Shown: positions 8,067 through 14,097 of the stretch, piece by piece
How positions within the stretch are numbered: the stretch's first letter is position 1
How the letters are laid out: each line of letters opens with the position of its first letter
Source: Intestinibacillus sp050255995
Lineage (GTDB): Bacteria; Bacillota; Clostridia; Oscillospirales; Butyricicoccaceae
Length of the DNA stretch: 38,882 nt
Assembly (NCBI GenBank): GCA_050255995.1
Contig: JBFWIM010000008.1
Coordinates: 1 to 38,882, forward strand
Direction: 5' to 3'
Notes under the pieces: model-generated
What the model saw: the letters and a program-made list of their open reading frames with translations, nothing else
Databases searched by the model: none
Told to the model about the DNA's origin: nothing
Position numbers and translations under genes: made by a program

Positions 8067-9404
8067 TTACTGTGGACACTTCCTTTTCCACCCCCCTGTA
8101 AGGTAAAACCCCATGGACAGCACCGCCGCAATCGTCCAGCCGGCCGGCCAGGAGAACCAGATGCCGCTGGCCTCCGCGCCGCGTGCCGCCAGCGTCCACG
8201 CAAGCGTCACGCGCAGCAGCAGGTCGGCGAACGTCGCAATCATAAAAGCAACCATGTCGCCCGCGCCGCGCAGCACGGAGTCCGCCATCAGCTTGAGCGC
8301 AATCACCACATAAAACGGCGCCACAATCCGCAGAAACACCGCACCCGCCGCAACCACGTCCGTGCCGGAAGCCCCGACGAACAGCCGCATCGCCGCGCCG
8401 CCGCCAAAGACAAACAGCAGCGTAAACGGCAGGGCAAGTATCACTGCCATCACCGCGCCCGCGCGCATGCCGCTCTTCACGCGGTCCAGCCGCCCCGCGC
8501 CGATGTTCTGCGCCGCAAAGCTGGACAGGCCGTTCGCAAAGGTCGCGCAGCAGGTAAGGGCGAACGTGTTCAGCTTGATAGCGCCCGAGAAACCCGCAAT
8601 GATCGTCGACCCATAGCCGTTGACAATGCGCTGAATAAACAGATTGCCGATCGAAATAAAGCTCTGCTGCAAAATGCTCGGAATCGCGATTGCGCTGATG
8701 CGCCCCAGCATGGAAAGCGAGAACAGACGCGGTTTGCCCGCATGCGGCACCGTCCGCAGCCGACGCAGCAGCGCGAAAAACGCGAGTACGGAAGATACAC
8801 CCTGCGCCAGAAAGGTCGCCCATGCAACGCCCGCAACGCCCATGTGGAACGCCGTGACAAACAGGATGTCCAGAACGATGTTGCCCACCGAGGAGGCAAT
8901 CAGGAAATACAGGGGCGTGCGGCTGTCGCCAAGCGCGGTGAAAATGCCGGTGCAGATGTTGTACAGAAATAAAAACACCAGCCCGGCAATGTAAATATTT
9001 AAGTATATTCCGGCGTCGGCGAAAATGTTTTGGGGCGTCCCGAGCAGCGCCATCAGGCTGCGGCAGGAGAGCAGACCGGCCCCGGTCAGCACAATGCTCA
9101 GGCCAAACACCGAAAGAACCGAGGTATTGATGCCGGTTTTCATGCGTTCAAAATCGTGCGCGCCGAAAAGCTGGGACACCACCACGGAACAGCCGATGTT
9201 GCAGCCCGTGGCGACCGCCATAAACAGCATCGTGATTGGATAGGACGCACCGACCGCCGCCAACGCATCCGGCCCGATGAACTGACCGGCCACCACGCTG
9301 TCTACAATATTATATAGCTGCTGGAAAATCACGCTCACAAGCAGCGGAAGGGAAAACCGCCACAGAATTTGTGAAGGATTGCCCTCTGTCATATCGGTTA
9401 TCAT
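8067..9404 (-). CDS. MATE-family efflux transporter
   Basis: 445 residues with about 12 hydrophobic helices in two similar halves. It shows the MATE N-terminal signature SLPLLVSVIFQQLYNIVDSV and the mid-protein helices around LQQSFISIGNLFIQRIVN. MATE proteins export cationic or amphipathic compounds across the cell membrane in exchange for Na+ or H+. The substrate here cannot be read. AGGAGG (complement of 9414-9419) lies 9 nt before the ATG; MTEGN four codons downstream is a weaker start. The gene has its own promoter and is separated from fruK by a terminator. Confidence 0.93.
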   Translation of the reverse strand: MITDMTEGNPSQILWRFSLPLLVSVIFQQLYNIVDSVVAGQFIGPDALAAVGASYPITMLFMAVATGCNIGCSVVVSQLFGAHDFERMKTGINTSVLSVFGLSIVLTGAGLLSCRSLMALLGTPQNIFADAGIYLNIYIAGLVFLFLYNICTGIFTALGDSRTPLYFLIASSVGNIVLDILFVTAFHMGVAGVAWATFLAQGVSSVLAFFALLRRLRTVPHAGKPRLFSLSMLGRISAIAIPSILQQSFISIGNLFIQRIVNGYGSTIIAGFSGAIKLNTFALTCCATFANGLSSFAAQNIGAGRLDRVKSGMRAGAVMAVILALPFTLLFVFGGGAAMRLFVGASGTDVVAAGAVFLRIVAPFYVVIALKLMADSVLRGAGDMVAFMIATFADLLLRVTLAWTLAARGAEASGIWFSWPAGWTIAAVLSMGFYLTGGWKRKCPQ

Positions 9405-9448
9405 AATTGTATTCCTCCTAAACTACCCGAATTTTTGACATACTATCT

Positions 9449-9477
9449 ATTATACTGCGCCGTTCCGGCAAAAACAA
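9449..9477 (-). promoter_or_regulatory. Promoter of the MATE gene
   Basis: On the minus strand TTGTTT (9472-9477), 17-nt spacer, TATAAT (9449-9454). The -35 hexamer coincides with the T tract of the upstream fruK terminator. Confidence 0.7.
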
Positions 9478-9510
9478 GCGCCGTACCCGCGTATAAGGCG
9501 GATACGGCGC
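9471..9510 (-). terminator. Terminator of fruR-fruK
   Basis: On the minus strand GCGCCGTATCCGC pairs with GCGGGTACGGCGC (one G-U pair), followed by TTGTTTTT. Confidence 0.82.
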
Positions 9511-9526
9511 ACAGGCTGTTTTACTT

Positions 9527-10450
9527 TTACGGTCGGGATTGCCGGATGGGCGGCAATAAAGCATAGCAACGCTCGATCTCATGCCGCTCGGCGAGCCACG
9601 TGCTGAAGGCAGTCGCGCTGCCGGCGGCCAGTCCCATACGGAACGCGGGCTCGAACTGCCGCGTGCGCAGCCAGACCGCGAGGAACCCCGCCACCATGCT
9701 GTCGCCCGCGCCGACCGTGTTCAGCGGCGTGCCCTGCGGCGGCAGGCCGCGCAGCAGCCTGCCGTCCTCGGTCAGCAGCATGGCGCCCCATTTTCCCATG
9801 GAGACCAGAATGTTGCGCGCGCCCTGTTTTTGCAGCGCGCGGGCGCAGGCGAGCATGTCATCCTCACTCGTCAGCACTTGACCGCAGAGATCGGAGAGCT
9901 CATCCACGTTTGGCTTGATCAGGAAGGGGCGGCGGGCGAGCGCGTGACGGAGCGGCTCGCCCGCCGCATCCAGAATGGTCAGCACGCCCGGCGGCGCGGC
10001 GCGGAGCACCCGGGCATAGAAATCATCCGGGGCGCCCAATGGGGGTTTACCTCCGAGCACCAGCGTATCCGCAGGCGTGAGTTTTGACACCTGCGCGCAG
10101 AGTGCGCGGACAGCCTCCGGCGGCACTGCGGGTCCCGCCGCATTGATTTCGGTCTCCTGCGGAGCGCACAGCTTGACGTTGATGCGCGAAACCACGCCGG
10201 GGATCTCAATAAACGCGCATTCGCAGCCATTTTCCTGCAGCATACACGCGATTTGATGTCCCGAGAAGCCGCCGCTGAAGCCAAGCGCCAGACTGGGAGT
10301 ATCCAGCCGCGACAGGATAATTGAGACATTCACGCCCTTGCCGCCGGGAACCAGACGGGTTTCCGACGCGCGGTTCATCCCGCCCGGCGTAAACTGCCCC
10401 AGGGTTACCAGATAGTCCAGCGATGGGTTGGCGGTTACGGTGTAGATCAT
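9527..10450 (-). CDS. fruK: 1-phosphofructokinase (PfkB family)
   Basis: 307 residues. It phosphorylates fructose-1-phosphate to fructose-1,6-bisphosphate with ATP in the cytoplasm. Seen are the PfkB signatures GGKGVNV at 36-42 and TVGAGDSMVAGF from residue 245, with the catalytic Asp250. The start MIYTVTANPSLDY is the typical FruK/LacC beginning. The ATG overlaps the stop of fruR (ATGA), so the two are translationally coupled. No fructose PTS gene (fruA) follows; the operon ends in a terminator. Tagatose-6-phosphate kinase is the main alternative, since the sequence alone does not separate the two well. The DeoR neighbour favours FruK. Confidence 0.85.
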   Translation of the reverse strand: MIYTVTANPSLDYLVTLGQFTPGGMNRASETRLVPGGKGVNVSIILSRLDTPSLALGFSGGFSGHQIACMLQENGCECAFIEIPGVVSRINVKLCAPQETEINAAGPAVPPEAVRALCAQVSKLTPADTLVLGGKPPLGAPDDFYARVLRAAPPGVLTILDAAGEPLRHALARRPFLIKPNVDELSDLCGQVLTSEDDMLACARALQKQGARNILVSMGKWGAMLLTEDGRLLRGLPPQGTPLNTVGAGDSMVAGFLAVWLRTRQFEPAFRMGLAAGSATAFSTWLAERHEIERCYALLPPIRQSRP

Positions 10451-11196
10451 GCGGTGACCTCGATGATGTGCGCCCGCATGCGGTATTTTTCCTGGACGGG
10501 CGAGCCGGTGACAATGTCGATTGCGTCAAGATCGGCGAATGTAACCGATGTGGTGATGCCGAACTTGGAGCTGTCCGCCAGCAGGTAGGAAAAGCGGCAG
10601 CGGCGTATCGCTTCGGTCTTTATGCGCGCCTCATCCATGTCGGGGGTGGTGCAGCCGGCGTCCAGGCTGATCCCGTTTGTGCCAAAAAAGCCGATGCCAA
10701 AGTGGAAACGGCGCAGCGCGTCGAGCGTTTCGCCACCCACCAGCGCCTCGGTCGTGGACTTGATCCGCCCGCCGGTCACGCAGACAGAAAATCCGCGGTC
10801 GGCAAGACGCTTGGCAGTCAGGAGGCCATTTGTGATGAAAGTGACGTTTTTTGCCGTGATAAATTCGGCCATGCAGCCGATCGTGGTGCCCGCGTCAAGG
10901 AACACCAGGTCATAGTCCGAGATCAGCGACGCGGCATAGCGCGCGATGCGGGTCTTTTCGGACAGGTTCATTTCCTGCTTCACGAAAACGGGATATTCTT
11001 CGGAGTGATAGGTGCCGCGCAGCGCGGTAGCGCCGCCATGAACCTTGTTGAGGCGCCCTTCCTGATGCAGGGCGGCCAGGTCGCGCCGTATGGTTGACTC
11101 GGAGCTGCCCAGGATATCCGTCAATTCCTGAACCGACACCGCGCCGCGTTCTTCCAAAAGGCGCAGGATCATGCTATATCTTTCCTCTGTCAGCAT
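10447..11196 (-). CDS. fruR: DeoR-family transcriptional regulator, probably FruR
   Basis: 249 residues. Residues about 5-57 form the DeoR winged helix-turn-helix (ILRLLEERGAVSVQELTDIL, SSESTIRRDLAAL). Residues about 75-235 form the phosphosugar-sensing domain (DAGTT, FITNGL, TGGRI, VGGETL, FGTNGIS). DeoR regulators usually repress sugar genes until a phosphosugar binds. Its position as first gene before fruK suggests response to fructose-1-phosphate and autoregulation. The ribosome binding site AGGAAG lies about 9 nt upstream of the ATG. Confidence 0.85.
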   Translation of the reverse strand: MLTEERYSMILRLLEERGAVSVQELTDILGSSESTIRRDLAALHQEGRLNKVHGGATALRGTYHSEEYPVFVKQEMNLSEKTRIARYAASLISDYDLVFLDAGTTIGCMAEFITAKNVTFITNGLLTAKRLADRGFSVCVTGGRIKSTTEALVGGETLDALRRFHFGIGFFGTNGISLDAGCTTPDMDEARIKTEAIRRCRFSYLLADSSKFGITTSVTFADLDAIDIVTGSPVQEKYRMRAHIIEVTA

Positions 11197-11228
11197 ATTC
11201 GGTCACTTCCTTCCTCTATTATATTTAT

Positions 11229-11257
11229 ATTGTAGCGGTTCTGCCGATTAAAGTCAA
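11229..11257 (-). promoter_or_regulatory. Promoter of fruR-fruK
   Basis: On the minus strand TTGACT (11252-11257), 17-nt spacer, TACAAT (11229-11234). Good match to the housekeeping consensus, 33 nt upstream of the fruR ATG. Confidence 0.75.
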
Positions 11258-11315
11258 TTACAGCCGAATACATGACAGAACGCGCGTGCAAATTGTCATT
11301 GTTTTGTTTCCGCGC

Positions 11316-11344
11316 TGGACATTTTCTAGCTGCCCGGCTATTGT
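11316..11344 (+). promoter_or_regulatory. Candidate promoter of the small ORF at 11378
   Basis: TGGACA (11316-11321), 17-nt spacer, TATTGT (11339-11344). Five of six and four of six matches to consensus. Confidence 0.4.
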
Positions 11345-11377
11345 TGAAAATAGAGGTAAATAGGAGGTGTTTGTGCC

Positions 11378-11521
11378 ATGAAAACGCTTTGGCTTGTGGC
11401 ATTCTGCGTGTGCGGCGCAGGCGAAGGCAGCAAAAAAATACCGGCGCCGTGGAGAACGGCGCCGGTATTTTATCATAAAGAGAGATGTTGTGGACAAGAT
11501 GCGGCTGTGGTGAGTATGTAA
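11378..11521 (+). CDS. Possible small protein, 47 residues, unrecognised
   Basis: ATG at 11378 is preceded by a full AGGAGG (11362-11367, 10 nt spacing) and a plausible promoter. The product starts MKTLWLVAFCVCGAG, a short hydrophobic stretch with two cysteines, and then turns polar. A 14-bp hairpin that looks like a bidirectional terminator lies inside the frame (11439-11471). The frame could therefore be a leader-like peptide whose mRNA is cut short by the hairpin, a real small membrane peptide, or a chance frame. I do not recognise any homologue. The rest of 11197-11524 contains only the fruR promoter and this unit. Confidence 0.35.
   Translation: MKTLWLVAFCVCGAGEGSKKIPAPWRTAPVFYHKERCCGQDAAVVSM
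11438..11472. terminator. Terminator of the CAP-domain gene (minus), possibly bidirectional
   Basis: AATACCGGCGCCGT / ACGGCGCCGGTATT, perfect 14-bp stem. On the minus strand it is followed by a run of T; on plus it is followed by TTTAT. It lies about 55 nt beyond the stop of the minus-strand CAP gene. Confidence 0.85.
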
Positions 11522-11524
11522 CCC

Positions 11525-12364
11525 TTAGCCGATGAACTCCTGCGCCCAGTATGCATAGCCATTGGAGCCGGTTACATAGCCAACGCCAATGGAGGTAAAC
11601 TGGCTGCCCAGAATATTCGCGCGGTGACCGGAAGAATTCATCCAGGCGTTTACGACTTCAGCCGGTGTTTTCTGACCCATTGCGATGTTTTCACCGGCAG
11701 CCTTATAGCTGACGCCCGCCTCGGCCAGTGCGGTAAACGGGGAGGAACCATTCGGGCGGGTGTGAGAGAAGCTCTGCTGCAGCTCTGCCGCACGGGTCTG
11801 GGCTGCGGCCTGCGTCTTGGAATCAATCGTCAGGGCGGACAGACCGGCCTTCTCGCGCTCTACATTGACCAGGCGCACAACCTCGGCGGCATAAGACGAT
11901 GCCGCGTTGCTGCCGGTGTCAGTGGTATCGGACGGCGTGCTGGGGGTCGTCGTGTCGGTGCTGCCGCCGGAGTTGCTGTTCTGCGATGGCTGGGACGGTT
12001 TCGTCGTCTTGCTATCGGTGGTCGTGGTGCCGGTGCTCTGCTTCTGGCAGCTCGAATTGGTCGCAGTATTGCTGCAGGACTTGCTGCCGCCTGTGGTGCA
12101 GGTGGAGCCGCCGCACAGCTGGTTCAGCGCCTGACGGACGGACTGTTTGGAAAGAGTGCTTCCGTTCTGGCACAGTTTGTTCAGCGCCTGCTGCGCCGAC
12201 TGCAGTTGCTTGCTGCTCTGTACACAGTTTGTCGAGCCTGAAGCGCACGCATTTTTGGCCTGCGCGGCGGCTGTGTTCTGAGGCAGACAGGCCGCTCCTG
12301 CGCTTACGGTGCCGGCGAGTGCGGCACAAGCTGTCATCATTGCGATTCGTTTCATCTTCTTCAT
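11525..12364 (-). CDS. Secreted CAP/SCP-domain protein with cysteine-rich N-terminal region
   Basis: 279 residues starting MKKMKRIAMMTACAALAG, a signal peptide of about 22-25 residues. AAGGAG lies 10 nt upstream; further in-frame upstream codons to 12493 are not needed. Residues 26-106 hold eight cysteines (26, 40, 47, 65, 84, 89, 97, 106) and a repeated QALN-x-LC-x-x-ST segment (59-70 and 78-88). A Ser/Thr/Pro linker (about 108-155) leads to a bacterial CAP domain (159-279) with LVNVEREKAGL, FSHTRPNG, GENIA, NSSGHRANIL and a C-terminal YWAQEF. Such YkwD-like proteins are secreted; in Bacillus and clostridia they are often tied to spores or cell envelope, with unknown chemistry. The next gene upstream is the SleL-like enzyme. 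Confidence 0.88.
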   Translation of the reverse strand: MKKMKRIAMMTACAALAGTVSAGAACLPQNTAAAQAKNACASGSTNCVQSSKQLQSAQQALNKLCQNGSTLSKQSVRQALNQLCGGSTCTTGGSKSCSNTATNSSCQKQSTGTTTTDSKTTKPSQPSQNSNSGGSTDTTTPSTPSDTTDTGSNAASSYAAEVVRLVNVEREKAGLSALTIDSKTQAAAQTRAAELQQSFSHTRPNGSSPFTALAEAGVSYKAAGENIAMGQKTPAEVVNAWMNSSGHRANILGSQFTSIGVGYVTGSNGYAYWAQEFIG

Positions 12365-12432
12365 AGTATTCACTCTCCTTGTCGGATGCGGTGGAAAAAG
12401 CAGCTTTATGCATTTTTCCCTTACGTTTTCCA

Positions 12433-12462
12433 AGTTTACCACTAAGAGATACCACATCGCAA
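12433..12462 (-). promoter_or_regulatory. Promoter of the CAP-domain gene
   Basis: On the minus strand TTGCGA (12457-12462), 18-nt spacer with TG at the extended -10 position, then TAAACT (12433-12438). It lies about 70 nt before the ATG. Confidence 0.5.
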
Positions 12463-12496
12463 TGGAAAGTATAGGGCGCATCGGCAATGGCAACCA

Positions 12497-12532
12497 AAAA
12501 GGAGACCAAAAAACCAGTTTTGGCCTCCTTTT
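12497..12532 (-). terminator. Terminator of the SleL-like gene
   Basis: AAAAGGAGGCCAAAA pairs with TTTTGGTCTCCTTTT (one G-U pair) and leads into a T-rich tail on the minus strand. Confidence 0.85.
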
Positions 12533-12539
12533 CCGACAT

Positions 12540-13820
12540 TTACTCGACTTTTTTGATATTGTAAAGGGAACTCAGCACAAGGAAGAGCTGGGGGAAATAA
12601 TTCATAATGGTCCAGATGTTCACGCCGCGCAGACCCTCTTCGGCTGCAAGGTCGAGTTTGGCCCGCATGCTGCGCGCGTCTTCAAACCATACCTGGTGCT
12701 GCGCACGGTCCCTCCAGTAGGTGTAGCCGGGCGACTGCACGGTCCAGTCGTACACAATGGCGGCGTTGTTCTGGAGCGCTTCCTGCACCGCCTCGGTGTT
12801 GCTGAGGCTGCGCGCGACCGATTGCCCCGGCACATACGGCAGCGTCCAATTATAGCCATAGTTCGGAATGCCCATCATGATTTTGTTTGCGGGGATTTCG
12901 GTCTTGGCGTAATCAATGACCTGACGCACCTTGTTAATCGGCGCGACAGGCTGGGGATCACCGCGGGAATAGCCCCATTCATAGGTCATAATGAGCGCGT
13001 CGTTCGCCGCGTTGCCGAGCGCGCTGTAATCGTGCGCCTCGTACAGCAGGCCGGGCTGGTTGGCTGAGGTCTTCGGCGCGAGTGAGACCATGACCTCAAG
13101 GCCAAGCTGGTTCATACGGTTGGTCGCGTTCTGAATGAATTCCGCATAGGCGTCCTTATCTTCGGCCGGAATATACTCGAAGTCAAAGTCCACCCCATGA
13201 TAGCCCTTGGCTTGCAGCGTGCGCGCAAGGTTTTCAATCAGACGGGTCTGCGCGGCCGGATCGTTGAGCAGCGCATGCGCCCGCTCGGGTGAGAACGTGC
13301 CATCCTCTCCGAGCGTGGTCAGAACCATGATGGGCGCGACGCCATAGTCGCGCGCGAGCTGGATCAGCTCGTCATCCGGTATGGACAGCAGGTCGCCTTC
13401 GGGTGTGAACCCGTAAGAAAAGAGTGAAAGATACGTCAGGTACGGCAGGGTTTTGCGCAGCGTATCCCGGTCAATCCCCGGATAGGCATAAGCGTTTACC
13501 GCGAGATCGCCCTGTTTCATTTGATCCAGCCCGATAATCAGCACCTGGCCGGGAGAAATCATGGGCAGGCCGTTCAGAGCGGGGTTCAGCTGGAGCAGCT
13601 GCGTTGTCGTCATACCGTATTTCGCCGCAATAGACGGCAAAGATTCACCCGGCTCGACAATATGGTACTGCGTGGGTTGACGGATCACGAGCGTCTGGCC
13701 AACCACCAGCCGGGAGGGGTCGGTCAGCTCGTTATCCGAAATGATGCGTTCCATAGGAACGTTGTACTGCCGGGCGATGGCATAGACGCTGTCGCCCGAC
13801 TGTACCGTATGAATTCTCAT
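12540..13820 (-). CDS. LysM-GH18 glycosidase, SleL/YaaH-like spore cortex-lytic enzyme
   Basis: 426 residues, close to SleL length. Residues 2-46 and 51-95 are two LysM peptidoglycan-binding modules (HTVQSGDSVYAIARQYNV; YHIVEPGESLPSIAAKYGM). Residues about 105-420 form a GH18 barrel with GVDFDFEYI at 209-217, giving Asp211, Asp213 and the catalytic Glu215. SleL-type enzymes are N-acetylglucosaminidases that degrade cortex fragments in germinating spores. Like SleL, it has no signal peptide, since it is packed into the spore from the mother cell. The start follows GGAAGGTGG, about 7 nt upstream; the in-frame extension to 13874 lacks support. It is divergent from spoIIE. I saw no clear sporulation sigma promoter in front of it. 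Confidence 0.9.
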   Translation of the reverse strand: MRIHTVQSGDSVYAIARQYNVPMERIISDNELTDPSRLVVGQTLVIRQPTQYHIVEPGESLPSIAAKYGMTTTQLLQLNPALNGLPMISPGQVLIIGLDQMKQGDLAVNAYAYPGIDRDTLRKTLPYLTYLSLFSYGFTPEGDLLSIPDDELIQLARDYGVAPIMVLTTLGEDGTFSPERAHALLNDPAAQTRLIENLARTLQAKGYHGVDFDFEYIPAEDKDAYAEFIQNATNRMNQLGLEVMVSLAPKTSANQPGLLYEAHDYSALGNAANDALIMTYEWGYSRGDPQPVAPINKVRQVIDYAKTEIPANKIMMGIPNYGYNWTLPYVPGQSVARSLSNTEAVQEALQNNAAIVYDWTVQSPGYTYWRDRAQHQVWFEDARSMRAKLDLAAEEGLRGVNIWTIMNYFPQLFLVLSSLYNIKKVE

Positions 13821-13942
13821 GGAGATACCACCTTCCTCTGTTTCAGCGTATGCGAAAGGCGTGACCCGCGACACCCGACAGACATAACATTGCGCGTGTG
13901 CGCATCAATATTGGTGCGCTTGGCAGTCCGCTGTTTGTACGC

Positions 13943-13973
13943 GGCGCAACCCGGCCTCCCGGTTTTTTGCGCC
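13943..13973. other. Hairpin between the SleL-like gene and spoIIE
   Basis: GGCGCAA at 13943-13949 pairs with TTGCGCC at 13967-13973, with an inner CCGG pairing. It lies in the 277-bp divergent region, away from either start; function unknown. Confidence 0.35.
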
Positions 13974-14048
13974 TTTCCGAGAAAAATTTATAAACAGGCG
14001 TAAAATTTTGTGTTCCGGCTATTTCCCTTTCTATTTTCCAACAAAACA

Positions 14049-14070
14049 TTTGTCGAGACTGCCGTATACT
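14049..14070 (+). promoter_or_regulatory. Candidate Spo0A-controlled promoter of spoIIE
   Basis: TATACT at 14065-14070 is a good -10 without a normal -35. TTTGTCGAG at 14049-14057 differs by one base from the Spo0A box TTTGTCGAA. In Bacillus subtilis spoIIE is a Spo0A-activated sigma-A promoter with a poor -35, so the arrangement fits, although the box lies closer to the -10 than usual. Confidence 0.5.
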
Positions 14071-14097
14071 GGAAAAACAAGGGAGGCTGGGACGTTC

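Noticed and set aside
9435..9456. TTGACA and TATACT on the plus strand near 9440
   Set aside because: Only 10 nt apart, too close for a promoter; no plus-strand gene follows.
13821..13880. CATACGCT as a sigma-E -10 in front of the SleL-like gene
   Set aside because: No matching -35 at 14-15 nt upstream, so support is too weak.
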